From an uncultured Burkholderiales bacterium (lineage in GTDB: Bacteria > Pseudomonadota > Gammaproteobacteria > Burkholderiales > Burkholderiaceae_C), in NCBI GenBank assembly GCA_903871545.1, contig CAIQHG010000068.1, positions 23,452-87,451 on the forward strand: DNA of 64,000 bases, written 5' to 3'. A program made the position numbers and the translations under genes. Below, piece by piece: positions 16,147 to 25,310 of this stretch; positions within the stretch are counted from its first letter, which is position 1; every line of letters starts with the position of its first letter. The notes below the pieces were generated by a model, which did no database searches, was not told where the DNA came from, and saw only the letters and a list, made by a program, of their open reading frames with translations.

Positions 16147-17238
16147 TTAGTGACTCGAGTGCTTTAGATGCTTGATGTAATCTTGATTGAATGTGAAGCC
16201 CCATCCTGCGCGCTCTGGGACAACGGCTTGGCCATTATAAAAATCTATTTTTTCGTTATATATGGGGGAAAACCAAGGCATATACTCCAAAAAGATTGAA
16301 TTATTTAAGCCCCCTAGAACTTGGAGACTCGTCTCTGAGAACAAGTGACTGGAGACTGGGATGTCAAAGCTCTCAGCCAAGTGAGCTACTTTTACAAACT
16401 CACTCACCCCGCCCACTCTTTGCAAATCTGGCATCAAAATATCCGCTGAACGCAACTCAAGCATTCTTTTAAATCCATACCTCGTGTACTCGGTCTCACC
16501 ACTGGCAATTGGCGTGTCCAATTGCTCAGCAACTCTAGCGAGCCCCTCCACATCCCAAGCAGGTAAGGGCTCCTCAAACCATGTGAGGTCGTACTCCTCA
16601 AGCATCCTTCCTAATCGAATCGCTTTGGACTCGGTTTGTCCTTGATTGGCGTCGGCCATGAGTTTAATACCCGGGCCAATCGCGCGCCTTACGGCTTTCA
16701 CGCGCTCAATATCATCTCTTGGATTGTCAAGTCCGAGTCTCATTTTGATCGCTTTAAATCCCATATCCACGAACGACTCAGCCTCTTCAACGAGCTCTGG
16801 AATTGACCTGGATAACCAAAGTCCCCCGCTGTGATACGCGGGCACATGGGTTTTAGCGCCACCCAATAAACGGTAAAGAGGCGCGTTAAGGCTTTTCCCA
16901 AAAGCATCCCAAAGTGCGCCATCAAGCGCAGAGATACCCATAATGGAGATCCCTTTATGACCAAAGAAGTTAATGTCCTTCCAAGCCTTTGCCCAAAAAT
17001 GAGCAATGTGTCCTGCGTCGCATCCAATCACTAAATCGCTCAACTCATTCACCATTTGACAAAGCACTTGAGTTCTTCGGTTATTGAGCGTGAAAATTAG
17101 GTTCTCCCCCGTAACCCCAGACTCAGTGGTTAGAGTGACGAGCACACAGCCAAAATCCCTAATTTCTCCAAGCGCGCTACCGATTGGTTTGTCTAACGGT
17201 ATTCGAATCACATCGGTATCTACTTTGGTAATTTTCAT
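16147..17238 (-). CDS. mandelate racemase/muconate lactonizing enzyme family protein (enolase superfamily)
   Basis: A cytoplasmic acid-sugar dehydratase or racemase type enzyme, 363 residues from the ATG at 17238. The N-terminal capping domain is followed by the barrel with K165-x-R167 (KAIKMR), metal ligands D196 (ADAN), E222 (FEEP) and E248 (SGETE), and the D271/H298 dyad (PDLQ, SSHLF), the mandelate-racemase subgroup pattern. The active site therefore appears complete. The upstream TTG would add five residues without benefit. It follows a second family member by 81 bases and precedes the Liv receptor by 160. The exact substrate cannot be read; D-glucarate, galactarate or a related hydroxyacid are candidates. 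Confidence 0.85.
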   Translation of the reverse strand: MKITKVDTDVIRIPLDKPIGSALGEIRDFGCVLVTLTTESGVTGENLIFTLNNRRTQVLCQMVNELSDLVIGCDAGHIAHFWAKAWKDINFFGHKGISIMGISALDGALWDAFGKSLNAPLYRLLGGAKTHVPAYHSGGLWLSRSIPELVEEAESFVDMGFKAIKMRLGLDNPRDDIERVKAVRRAIGPGIKLMADANQGQTESKAIRLGRMLEEYDLTWFEEPLPAWDVEGLARVAEQLDTPIASGETEYTRYGFKRMLELRSADILMPDLQRVGGVSEFVKVAHLAESFDIPVSSHLFSETSLQVLGGLNNSIFLEYMPWFSPIYNEKIDFYNGQAVVPERAGWGFTFNQDYIKHLKHSSH

Positions 17239-17319
17239 TAAACAGCCTGACAATTATGGAAAAATCATTAAAAAAGTGGTTTAAAACTTGGGACAAGAAA
17301 GAAGTTCATCGTTACTGAG

Positions 17320-18432
17320 TCAACTTACTTTGACTACCTCTCCCCTTGTGTACTGGGCTAGGATTTTCTCATCCGGCTCAACTCCAAGGCCGCCAAGTTT
17401 TGGCACCCTTATACGCCCGTCCTCAGCCCGTACCCAAGGATCAAACGGGTTGGCGCTCATTTGCATCCACAAGATTTCAATCAAAGGGTCCTCTATCAGG
17501 GCTGCCGCTATGTGAATACTTGCAATTAATCCGGGACCAAAATAAGGACAATGCAGTTGCACTTTGATGCCCCGCGCTTTGGCCAATTGAATGACCTGCA
17601 CAACCTCGCCAATGCCGCCAATCTTTGTCACACTGGGCTGGGCAATATCAATAGCCCCCGCATCTATTAAGGATTCAAACCCGTGCACACCAGCGACGTT
17701 TTCTCCCGCTGCAATGGGTATGCCAATGCGCCTGACCCCTGCAAGTCCACTCAAGTCCTCAGGCGGCCATACAGGCTCCTCTAACCATAAAAGGCCATCC
17801 TCTTTAAGAGAGTTTGCGACCTCACGGGCCTGCGCAGGCGCCCAAGCACAGTTGACATCCAACATGATCTTTGCGCCCTGTGCGCCCGCCGCGTTGAGCG
17901 CTGCTTGGGTAGCTTCACGCGTTGTTTCGTGTAATTTAATGTACCGGTATCCCTCTTGAGCTGCTTGTGCCACGTTTTGACTCACCAAACTTGGATCGGT
18001 GTAGGTCAGCAAACTTGCGTAGGCTGTAAGGGACGCCTGCTCAACGCCGCCGAGTAACTTCCAAATCGGTTGCTGAGCTCTTTTACCAGCTAAATCCCAT
18101 AACGCAATCTCAATTCCTGAATAAGCAAAGACATGCGCTCCGTTGCGCCCAAGCAGGTGAGTGCTGCGCAGTACGCGCTGGCTGAGCTCTTTAATTTCTC
18201 TTGCATCTTGGCCCATCACCAATGGGGCAACAATCCTCTCCAAAGCCACCCGAGTTGAATCAATGCAGGCGTGTCCAAATGCCTCCCCCCAACCAACCAA
18301 GCCGTCCTCGGTTTGAACTTTGACGAGTAAGATTTCTAAGTGATCCCATTTTTGTCCAGCAAAATAGTTATACGGCCCCCCCATCGTAAAGGGTAGGCTG
18401 ACAACGCGGGTTTCAACACTGGTTATTTTCAT
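17320..18432 (-). CDS. second mandelate racemase/muconate lactonizing enzyme family protein
   Basis: A 370-residue enolase-superfamily enzyme distinct from its neighbour. The capping domain (VGWGEAFGHACID) is followed by K166-x-H168 (YIKLHE), D192 and N194 (LDVNCAW), E218 (WLEEPVW), E244 (AAGENV) and a late LHCPYFGPG. The K-x-H in place of K-x-K and the HCPYFGPG loop place it in a different subgroup, often annotated only as enolase C-terminal domain-like. The two paralogues side by side suggest consecutive steps or two stereoisomers of one substrate. It is in the same minus-strand run as the Liv transporter. Confidence 0.83.
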   Translation of the reverse strand: MKITSVETRVVSLPFTMGGPYNYFAGQKWDHLEILLVKVQTEDGLVGWGEAFGHACIDSTRVALERIVAPLVMGQDAREIKELSQRVLRSTHLLGRNGAHVFAYSGIEIALWDLAGKRAQQPIWKLLGGVEQASLTAYASLLTYTDPSLVSQNVAQAAQEGYRYIKLHETTREATQAALNAAGAQGAKIMLDVNCAWAPAQAREVANSLKEDGLLWLEEPVWPPEDLSGLAGVRRIGIPIAAGENVAGVHGFESLIDAGAIDIAQPSVTKIGGIGEVVQVIQLAKARGIKVQLHCPYFGPGLIASIHIAAALIEDPLIEILWMQMSANPFDPWVRAEDGRIRVPKLGGLGVEPDEKILAQYTRGEVVKVS

Positions 18433-18462
18433 TTGAAATTTTTTAACAGCACTAAATTTTTA

Positions 18463-18488
18463 CTGACTAAGGCATTGGCTGACTAAGG
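18463..18488. repeat. 16-bp tandem repeat (1.6 copies)
   Basis: CTGACTAAGGCATTGG is followed at once by CTGACTAAGG. It lies just upstream of the second enolase-superfamily gene. Confidence 0.7.
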
Positions 18489-18508
18489 TAGAGTCTTGTT
18501 GGAGATGT

Positions 18509-18544
18509 ACTTGTAGTTGAACTTGTAGTTGAACTTGTACTTGG
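18509..18544. repeat. 12-bp tandem repeat (x3)
   Basis: ACTTGTAGTTGA occurs twice, then ACTTGTACTTGG. It sits in the gap between the esterase and the second enolase-superfamily gene. Confidence 0.75.
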
Positions 18545-18599
18545 CAGGGCATTAACTGGGCAACCACGGTATTTACTCAAGGCGCGGGATGATCAATAT

Positions 18600-19961
18600 T
18601 TAGTGCTCAATAGATGCGCTAACCAATTGCTTAATCATCCTTCTGTAGTAGGGGCGAATGGGGCCGGGTACTTGAGTCATTAAAACGACTCCAAGTTTTT
18701 CTTTTGGATCAACCCAGAAAAACGTGCCCGCAGCACCTGCCCACATATATTCTCCCTCTGAGCCAGAAACCTCGGAGAGTCCAGGACCTTGGCGAACCAT
18801 GAATCCAAGTCCGAAGGTGTATCCATTCACGCCCATGAGTAATTGTCCAGGATTAAGGGGGATAGCGGCGCGTGTGCCCAACTGATCTGAGGTCATCAGG
18901 CTGAGTGTTGTGGGAGATATTATTCTTTGTCCGTTGAGTTCGCCGCCGTTTAAGAGCATTGAGACAAAATTCATGTAGTCTGCTGCAGTCGAGACGCCCC
19001 CGGCGCCACCAGAGTCGTTAGCTGGGTCAATGGTTACGTCTAAGAGTTTAATGGGCTGTTGAGTGTTTGGATCAATGCTAAAGGGCTGAGCCAAGCGAGA
19101 TACTTTCTCAGCAGGGACTTTAAAGCCTGTGTCCTTCATATTCAAAGGCTTAAAGAGGCGGGCTTGCAGGTACTCGCCAAGCCTTTGTCCCGAAACTGCT
19201 TCAATGACACGCCCGAGCACATCAACTGACATACTGTATTCCCAGTTTGTGCCGGGTTGGGTGGATAAAGGCGAGCTTGCCACAGCCGCCACGAACTCTT
19301 TAGGAGAAAGCCTCCTTTGGTCGTAGTCTGTGCCCTCTGCAACGTACAACCCGCCGTTTATGTAGGCTTTCTTGATGATTGGGTTTTTTGTGATCTCTGG
19401 GTAGGCAATGCCTGAGGTGTGTCTGAGTAAGTCTTGAACAGTAATGGGTTTTAAAGCCGGTACTGTGTCGTAGCTAATCTCACCCTTGCTATCTGTTTTA
19501 GGAACGCTGACCTGCATATCCTTAAATTCGGGCAAGAATTTAGAGATGGGATCGGTCAATTGCATCCGACCCTCCTCAACCAATTGCATCGCAGCGATAG
19601 AAGCCAAGGGCTTTGTCATGGAATAAATTCTAAATATGGAGTCTTTGGTGAGCGGCTCGTTTTTGCTCTTGTCTTTAAATCCCACAACAGAGGTATAAAC
19701 TAATTTACCGTTGCGGTTGATTTGAATGATGGCCCCAGGTATTGCTCCCTTGTCAACCTCCATTTGAAACATCTTGGTGATGTGCTGCAGTTTCTTGGAG
19801 GACATGCCAACGCTTTCGGGCTTGGCAGTGGGTATGTTTTGTGCGTAAACAAATTGGGCAGAAATAAAAGCACTAAGTAACGCACTCACAAAGATAGATC
19901 TTTGTAGTAAAGATCTTTTAGTGATTTGCTCTTGATAAGATTTCATCGTGGTGTCCATCAT
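18600..19961 (-). CDS. serine hydrolase, beta-lactamase class C/esterase EstB family, secreted
   Basis: About 453 residues with a signal peptide ending near FVYAQ. The nucleophile motif S-x-x-K is seen as IYSMTKPLASI (around residue 115), the Tyr motif as WEYSMSVDVLG, and HTSGIAYPE and GVNGYTFGLGF are family blocks. It is therefore a periplasmic beta-lactamase-fold hydrolase; in this subfamily most members are esterases or lactonases and not antibiotic-resistance enzymes. It is the first gene of the minus-strand run leading into the enolase-superfamily pair and the Liv transporter, which suggests it releases an acid or opens a lactone for uptake. Start: two adjacent ATGs at 19961 and 19958; a third at 19946. 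Confidence 0.82.
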   Translation of the reverse strand: MMDTTMKSYQEQITKRSLLQRSIFVSALLSAFISAQFVYAQNIPTAKPESVGMSSKKLQHITKMFQMEVDKGAIPGAIIQINRNGKLVYTSVVGFKDKSKNEPLTKDSIFRIYSMTKPLASIAAMQLVEEGRMQLTDPISKFLPEFKDMQVSVPKTDSKGEISYDTVPALKPITVQDLLRHTSGIAYPEITKNPIIKKAYINGGLYVAEGTDYDQRRLSPKEFVAAVASSPLSTQPGTNWEYSMSVDVLGRVIEAVSGQRLGEYLQARLFKPLNMKDTGFKVPAEKVSRLAQPFSIDPNTQQPIKLLDVTIDPANDSGGAGGVSTAADYMNFVSMLLNGGELNGQRIISPTTLSLMTSDQLGTRAAIPLNPGQLLMGVNGYTFGLGFMVRQGPGLSEVSGSEGEYMWAGAAGTFFWVDPKEKLGVVLMTQVPGPIRPYYRRMIKQLVSASIEH

Positions 19962-19964
19962 CAA

Positions 19965-20482
19965 TTGAATTAAAACCCCACTATAAATGCAAGCGATTTA
20001 AAAAAAGTAAGGGTAATCCCAGTTCAAATCATGCAAATTTAAAAGCTCAAAAGCACTGGCTTTACAAGGCCAAGCCCTCTTCAAAACTGCATAGTTAAAG
20101 ACGCCCTAAGGGGAAACCCTGTCGTAAATTTTAAAATGACTCAACTATTGCGCTCATTCGTAACTCGTTGCTGTTAATAGCAACCATTAGATTGCATACA
20201 GATCCAATACAGATGCCCTACAGATGCAAAGAGGGTTGGTTTTTTGATTAAATTAGATTTGATTTTGGCGCGCTTACAAAAAGCAAACAACCAATGCTAC
20301 AGTCCCCCTTTACTCGTGCGCAGACCCCACAACCCGTATCCCTTGCCCCGTGTTCGTCTGTCAAACCCATACGCGGCGTCCACGCGCACGATTTTTTTGC
20401 AATCAAGACTTTACCCCCAAAGCTTAGGAAATGACCACGTCAGCACCGAAAAAGCCTTTCATTTTTCTTAGGAGCAGTTTGA
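19965..20482. promoter_or_regulatory. divergent intergenic region
   Basis: Separates the minus-strand esterase from the plus-strand dehydrogenase and should hold both promoters. I see an 11-bp tandem repeat at 20197-20225 and no convincing operator or gene; a plus-strand frame at 20244-20471 has no family likeness. Confidence 0.45.
20197..20225. repeat. 11-bp spaced repeat (TACAGAT x3)
   Basis: TACAGAT recurs at 20197, 20208 and 20219, exactly 11 bases apart, with partly conserved spacers. Confidence 0.65.
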
Positions 20483-21463
20483 ATGATCCGTATTTTGCTA
20501 ACCCATCCCGTCCCAGTTAAACCTAATTACTTCCCCGCGTCTTCAGAGAAAGCCTTATCCGAGTTGGGTCAACTCACCTGCAACGAAGGCGCAAGCGAAT
20601 GGTCAAGCGCGGAAATCATCAAGCGCGCACAAGACTGCGACATCATCGTAAATTACCGTGAAACACCCGCAGACGGTCTTATCTTTGACTCCTTGCCCAA
20701 GTTGAAAGCTTGGGTCAGAGTTGCCGTTGATATTCGAAACATCGATCTACAAGCCGCTAGCAAAAACGGGGTACTTGTAACCAACGCCAGTGGTGTGTTT
20801 GTCTCCTCGGTCGCTGAGTGGAGCGTTGCGGCAATGATCGATATTGGCCGAAAATTCTCGCATTACGTATCTGAATACCACAACGGGCGTGTCCCACCTC
20901 CCGTAATGGGCCCAGAGCTTAAGGGGGCCACAATCGGGATCATCGGCTACGGCGCCATCAGCCGTTACTTGGTCGATTTGGTGCGCGCCTTTGGGATGCG
21001 CGTTCTCGTCACCGATCCGTACGCCCGAGTTGAACGCGAAGATGTGCAACAAGTATCCATGGACCGATTACTCCAAGAGTCTGATCACGTTGTGTGTCTC
21101 GCCGTTGCCAACCGTGAGACAGAAAACCTGATCAACGCAGACGTGTTTAGCAAAATGAAGCCCTCCGCTTTTTTTATCAACCCATCGCGTGGTAACTTGG
21201 TAGATGAAGTAGCGCTTTTGGCTGCTCTGGAGAAAGGATTGATTGCGGGTTGTGCGATGGACGTGGGCCGTGAGGAGGACCAGATGCCTAACCGCCTCAT
21301 TGCCAAACACCCCAGAGTGATCGCAACCCCTCACATCGCAGGCCTCACCCCGTCCCTGCACCAACAGTCGGTTGAGGCAATCGAGCAGGTCCGCGACATC
21401 ATTGCCGGGCGCATGCCGCACAACGCGCTAAACGGCAAAGACGCACGAAGAATTTTCTCTTGA
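20483..21463 (+). CDS. D-2-hydroxyacid dehydrogenase family protein
   Basis: A 326-residue NAD(P)-dependent 2-hydroxyacid dehydrogenase. The Rossmann motif is GIIGYGAISRYL near residue 154; the catalytic Arg lies in NPSRGNLVDE (near 232), and the catalytic His in TPHIAGLTP (near 285). The catalytic Glu region reads DVGREEDQMPNRL, a variant of the usual DVFxxEP. AGGAG is eight bases before the ATG. It diverges from the esterase/enolase-superfamily/Liv run and may oxidise or reduce a hydroxyacid of that pathway. 3-phosphoglycerate dehydrogenase, glyoxylate reductase or another substrate cannot be separated by eye. Confidence 0.85.
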   Translation: MIRILLTHPVPVKPNYFPASSEKALSELGQLTCNEGASEWSSAEIIKRAQDCDIIVNYRETPADGLIFDSLPKLKAWVRVAVDIRNIDLQAASKNGVLVTNASGVFVSSVAEWSVAAMIDIGRKFSHYVSEYHNGRVPPPVMGPELKGATIGIIGYGAISRYLVDLVRAFGMRVLVTDPYARVEREDVQQVSMDRLLQESDHVVCLAVANRETENLINADVFSKMKPSAFFINPSRGNLVDEVALLAALEKGLIAGCAMDVGREEDQMPNRLIAKHPRVIATPHIAGLTPSLHQQSVEAIEQVRDIIAGRMPHNALNGKDARRIFS

Positions 21464-21527
21464 TGGTTGATTAGAAATAGGAAATGAAATAAGGTTTAAA
21501 TTGATTTTCTATAATTAAAGAAAAAAT

Positions 21528-22202
21528 ATGAATACACTAGTTGATATGAAACCATTAATCAAAATTGACTTTGTATCTGATGTTGCCTGTCCTTGGTGTG
21601 CGGTAGGCTTAGGTAATCTTGATAAAGCAATGTTGGAGTTCAAAAACACTGCGGACTTTGAGGTGCATTTTCGTGCTTTTGAGCTCAACCCCAATATGCC
21701 AATAGGTGGTCAAGACACTATAGAGCACCTTACCCAGAAGTACCAGATGGATGAGACGCAAATAAAAGCGAATCAAAACCGCATAAGAGATAAAGCACTA
21801 GAAGCTGGTTTTCAATTTCACCCCGAACTGCGGAAAAAAGTTTCCAACACCTTCAATTGCCATCGTCTACTTTACTGGGCGGGCAAAGCATTGGGTCTAG
21901 ACAAACAAGCTTCCTTAAAAAAAGAACTCCTAAACACATATTTTTGCCTAGATCAAGACCTAGAAGATATAACCAATTTGCTTGACGCCGTTAAGAGAGC
22001 TGGAATTGATACAGAAGAAGCTAAAAAGATATTACATAGCAATTCTTACGAAAAAGACGTCAGACAAGAGGAAACCCAGTTTACGGATATGGGCATACAT
22101 GCAGTTCCGTCTATTATTATTAACAATCAATTTTTGTTGCAAGGCGCTCAACCTGCAGAACAATTCGCTCATGCATTTGAGAAAATACTGAAAACAAATT
22201 AG
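21528..22202 (+). CDS. DsbA-family oxidoreductase, FrnE-like
   Basis: A 224-residue cytosolic protein of the FrnE branch of the DsbA family. The thioredoxin-fold active site is C21-P-W-C24 (DVACPWCAVG), followed by the helical insertion (NTFNCHRLLYWAGKALG) and the cis-proline segment AVPSIIINNQFLLQGAQPAE. No signal peptide is present, which fits FrnE and not periplasmic DsbA. Members act in thiol/disulfide exchange or polyketide isomerisation. An ATG six codons in is an alternative start. It stands alone on the plus strand. Confidence 0.85.
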   Translation: MNTLVDMKPLIKIDFVSDVACPWCAVGLGNLDKAMLEFKNTADFEVHFRAFELNPNMPIGGQDTIEHLTQKYQMDETQIKANQNRIRDKALEAGFQFHPELRKKVSNTFNCHRLLYWAGKALGLDKQASLKKELLNTYFCLDQDLEDITNLLDAVKRAGIDTEEAKKILHSNSYEKDVRQEETQFTDMGIHAVPSIIINNQFLLQGAQPAEQFAHAFEKILKTN

Positions 22203-22221
22203 ATTCAAAATAGTTGGGACA

Positions 22222-22452
22222 TTAGCGATTGCTTTGGGGAATGGAGGGTGTGGCTAAAGATTTACCTTCACCTTTTGCAATCATTAGATCGCGTACAAAG
22301 TCGATAGGTAGGTCTGGGTTATCTAAAGCTGCTTTGCCAATAGTTGCCCAAAATTCAATTTATCCAGAAATAGTCCTGCGCTCAGCCTGAGCGTTAGCGT
22401 GAGATTTTGCTTGATCGTAAAGATCGCTGTCGATTCGAACGGGTAGTCCCAT
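22222..22452 (-). pseudogene. ParD-like type II antitoxin with in-frame TAA
   Basis: On the minus strand, 76 codons read MGLPVRIDSDLYDQAKSHA, then RRTISG, a TAA at 22360-22362 (codon 31), then IEFWATIGKAALDNPDLP and IDFVRDLM. This matches the ParD-like antitoxin family (PF11903), in which the interrupted position is normally Gln (RTISGQIEFW), so a single CAA-to-TAA change explains it. There is no second defect in the frame. No toxin gene is adjacent. Confidence 0.75.
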
Positions 22453-22688
22453 AAATTCTCCCAAATTAAAATCCTGCTACAAATGTTCAAGAAGAAGCAA
22501 ATTTGTACATGAATTGGATAGTTTTTTTAAAACACAAAAATCCAAGGCTTAACAGTCCAGGTTTTTAAGGATTCAAAGTTTACACTTGAGATAAAGAAGT
22601 GCGTAACCGCTTTAATCGAAATAGCAACCAAGATCGATTTGAGTACTGTTTATAAAGCCGTAATCCTACATTTTTTAAAGAGGTCTTT
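22453..22688. promoter_or_regulatory. region upstream of cupin gene
   Basis: AT-rich spacer holding the promoters of the antitoxin remnant (minus) and the cupin gene (plus). I see no clear hexamer pair or operator. Confidence 0.35.
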
Positions 22689-23234
22689 ATGAGTCAATTA
22701 TTATCCCCCATTAGACGATTGATTACAGGAGAGAACGAACAGGGGAGGGCCGTATTTATTGAAGATGGTCCCTCGCCTGCAGTAAAAGTCGTGCCAGAGC
22801 GGCCTGGCTACAGAGTCACCAATATTTGGCGTACGCATGCCACGCCCTCAGGGATTTACGCATCTGATAGCATCAGCCATCAAAAAGGAGTTCTGCCTCC
22901 AGAGCACGGAACCGTAATTCGTGTGATTGATTATCCACCCGAGCCCAAAGATCCAAAAGAGATAGCTGCTATGCAAGCAGCTACGTTTGCAAGCCTATAC
23001 CCAGATGCTGATCACACCTTAAAGGACGGGGACCATCCAGGGATGCATAAAACAGACACAATCGACTACGCAATCATGTTGGAGGGAGAGATCACAGCAA
23101 TCCTTGAGGGAGAAGAAAAAGTTATTAGAGCTGGTGATATCCTGATTCAGCGCGGGACCAATCACGCATGGGCAAATCGCTCAGACAAACCCGCAAGAAT
23201 TGCATTCGTGCTCATTGATGCCAGAAGAAATTGA
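22689..23234 (+). CDS. cupin domain protein
   Basis: A 181-residue protein with a C-terminal cupin_2 barrel: DYAIMLEGEITAILEGEE (motif 1-like) and GDILIQRGTNHAWANRS (motif 2, with His in TNHAW) near residues 126-170. The N-terminal half has the family-typical VTNIWRTHATPSG and FASLYPDADHT. Cupins of this type are found with aromatic or hydroxyacid catabolism genes, but the reaction is unknown. AGAGG six bases before the ATG sets the start. It ends 91 bases before the convergent recQ. Confidence 0.8.
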   Translation: MSQLLSPIRRLITGENEQGRAVFIEDGPSPAVKVVPERPGYRVTNIWRTHATPSGIYASDSISHQKGVLPPEHGTVIRVIDYPPEPKDPKEIAAMQAATFASLYPDADHTLKDGDHPGMHKTDTIDYAIMLEGEITAILEGEEKVIRAGDILIQRGTNHAWANRSDKPARIAFVLIDARRN

Positions 23235-23325
23235 TAAACTCGCCGCTTTGAGTTTTATGCGTGCGCGAGGCGCCTGCGTTGCAAGGACACAACCCCTAAA
23301 GGGCTATTCTTTTTTTGGGGCGTCT

Positions 23326-25155
23326 TTAACTGCCTAGGTGCTCTTGAATCACCTCAATAAAGTAGTCCGCGTAACGCTCCAACTTCACTTTACCCACCCC
23401 CGCAACGTCCTTAAAATCATCTAAACTGGTCGGCTCTGTTTTAAGGATCTCTTGCAACGTGCTATCATGAAAAATGACGTACGGGGGCACACCCTGCTCA
23501 AGGGCTAATTTCCTGCGCATCTCCTTAAGCGCGTTCCAAAGAGCCTCCTCACCCGGATCCGTAAATTTTGGACTCGTCTTCTTAAAAGCATGGGGCTTGG
23601 GCATGTCTTTCTTTGCCTGCCCGATGTCCCGGCGCAACCACACCTGCTCCTCGCCTTTGAGCACCGCGCGAGCTTTCTCAGCTAACTTTAAACCCCCATA
23701 CATCTTGATATCCGCATCTAAGTATCCCCCGGCCACGAGTTGTCGGTAGATGCTGCTCCACTGGGAAACGTCCAGCTGCGCACCCACCCCGTACGTTTTA
23801 AGTTTGTCGTGGTTAAATTTAGAAATCCTGGGCGTTAATTTACCCATCAGTACGTCAATTAAATGGGCAACACCAAACATCTGACCCGTGCGGTACACGC
23901 AAGAAAGCGCTTTTTGTGCCTCTAGCGTCGCGTCCCAAGCCTCAACAGGCTCCAAACAGTTATCACAGTTAGCGCAGCCTCCTGGGTGCTCCTCTCCAAA
24001 GTACCTGAGTATGGTTTGGTGTCTGCACCCAGTAGATTCGCAAAAGCCGAGTAATGCGTTAAGTTTTTGGAGTTCCACGCGTTTTCTGTCCTCCGGTGCA
24101 TCCCCCGCATTAACCATTTGCCGCAGGTTAACAACGTCCCCAAGGCTGTACGCCATCCACGCATCTGCTGCCAACCCGTCCCTTCCCGCTCTACCCGTCT
24201 CTTGGTAATAGCCCTCCATGCTTTTGGGTAAATCTAAGTGCGCTACAAACCTCACGTTGGGCTTATCAATCCCCATCCCAAAAGCAACGGTCGCCACCAT
24301 AATGACGCCTTCTTCCCTTAAAAATCGACGTTGATTTTTGTTGCGCGTCTCAGCCGTAAGCCCCGCGTGATAAGGCAATGCATCCCATCCCCTGCCTTTT
24401 AGCCACTCTGCTGTAGTCTCCACGCTTTTGCGCGAGAGACAATACACAATCCCGGCATCATTAGGGTGCTCGGATTTTAGAAATTCTTCGAGTTGATTTT
24501 TAGCACCATCTTTAAGTACGATTTTGTACTTGATGTTGACTCGGTCAAAGCTTGAGACAAACTCTTTAGCGGACTCTAGGGACAAACGCTCAATAATCTC
24601 CACTCGAGTTGCAGCGTCTGCAGTCGCAGTCAAAGCAATACGGGGCACACTCGGAAACCTCTCATGCAGCTGAGTTAATTGGCGGTATTCGGGGCGAAAG
24701 TCATGCCCCCACTGTGACACACAGTGGGCTTCATCAATTGCAAAAAGCGCTATCTGAGACTGAGCGTACAGCCTCTCCAGTACCCCTAAAAAACTGGGGC
24801 TCAGTAAACGCTCGGGCGCTACATACATTAAACTCAGTTTGCCAGCGAGTAGCTGTTGAATTGTCTGCTGTGCTTGGTCCGCATCCATACTAGAGTTTAA
24901 GAAGGCCGCCTTCACGCCTAACTGGGTCAAAGTATCGACCTGGTCTTGCATCAACGCAATAAGCGGTGACACAACGATTCCACCCCCCGCGCGCACAAGA
25001 CAGGGTATTTGATAGCACAAAGATTTTCCCGCACCAGTTGGCATCAGTACCAAGGCGTCTCCACCTAAGACCACCTCGTTAACGATAGCCTCTTGTAAGC
25101 CTCGAAACTCACTGAATCCAAATATATCTTTGAGAATTTTTTTGCTTGATTGCAT
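23326..25155 (-). CDS. recQ: ATP-dependent DNA helicase RecQ
   Basis: A 609-residue 3'-5' DNA helicase for recombination and replication-fork repair, of normal bacterial length. Helicase motifs: [14 protein letters not shown] (Walker A, near residue 38), [20 protein letters not shown] (DEAH box, near 140), TGRAGRDG (motif VI). The RecQ zinc-binding site follows ([18 protein letters not shown]), then a winged helix and a C-terminal HRDC domain ([19 protein letters not shown]). All parts look intact. It is a single gene with convergent and upstream neighbours unrelated in function. Confidence 0.96.
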   Translation of the reverse strand: MQSSKKILKDIFGFSEFRGLQEAIVNEVVLGGDALVLMPTGAGKSLCYQIPCLVRAGGGIVVSPLIALMQDQVDTLTQLGVKAAFLNSSMDADQAQQTIQQLLAGKLSLMYVAPERLLSPSFLGVLERLYAQSQIALFAIDEAHCVSQWGHDFRPEYRQLTQLHERFPSVPRIALTATADAATRVEIIERLSLESAKEFVSSFDRVNIKYKIVLKDGAKNQLEEFLKSEHPNDAGIVYCLSRKSVETTAEWLKGRGWDALPYHAGLTAETRNKNQRRFLREEGVIMVATVAFGMGIDKPNVRFVAHLDLPKSMEGYYQETGRAGRDGLAADAWMAYSLGDVVNLRQMVNAGDAPEDRKRVELQKLNALLGFCESTGCRHQTILRYFGEEHPGGCANCDNCLEPVEAWDATLEAQKALSCVYRTGQMFGVAHLIDVLMGKLTPRISKFNHDKLKTYGVGAQLDVSQWSSIYRQLVAGGYLDADIKMYGGLKLAEKARAVLKGEEQVWLRRDIGQAKKDMPKPHAFKKTSPKFTDPGEEALWNALKEMRRKLALEQGVPPYVIFHDSTLQEILKTEPTSLDDFKDVAGVGKVKLERYADYFIEVIQEHLGS

Positions 25156-25310
25156 CTTTAAAATTCTTTTTTTATTTCAAGTAACCCTCTTTTTGAGGTG
25201 ACTTGACTGCGCCTAGTGGCTCTAATAATTCAATTATGTATTGGAAGTACGTGTAGTTTATTGAAAAAAGACTTCTTAATTACGTAGGTGACACCTATCC
25301 CCTGTAGCTT

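Noticed and set aside
18600..19961. Antibiotic-resistance beta-lactamase
   Set aside because: The S-x-x-K and Y-S-x motifs fit the EstB-like esterase branch, and the typical KTG box of class C beta-lactamases is not evident.
20244..20471. 75-codon plus-strand frame before the hydroxyacid dehydrogenase
   Set aside because: No family likeness, basic low-complexity composition, and it occupies the divergent promoter region.
23260..23320. Bidirectional terminator between cupin and recQ
   Set aside because: CCCTAAAGGG with a nearby T-run gives only a four-base stem; too weak to call.
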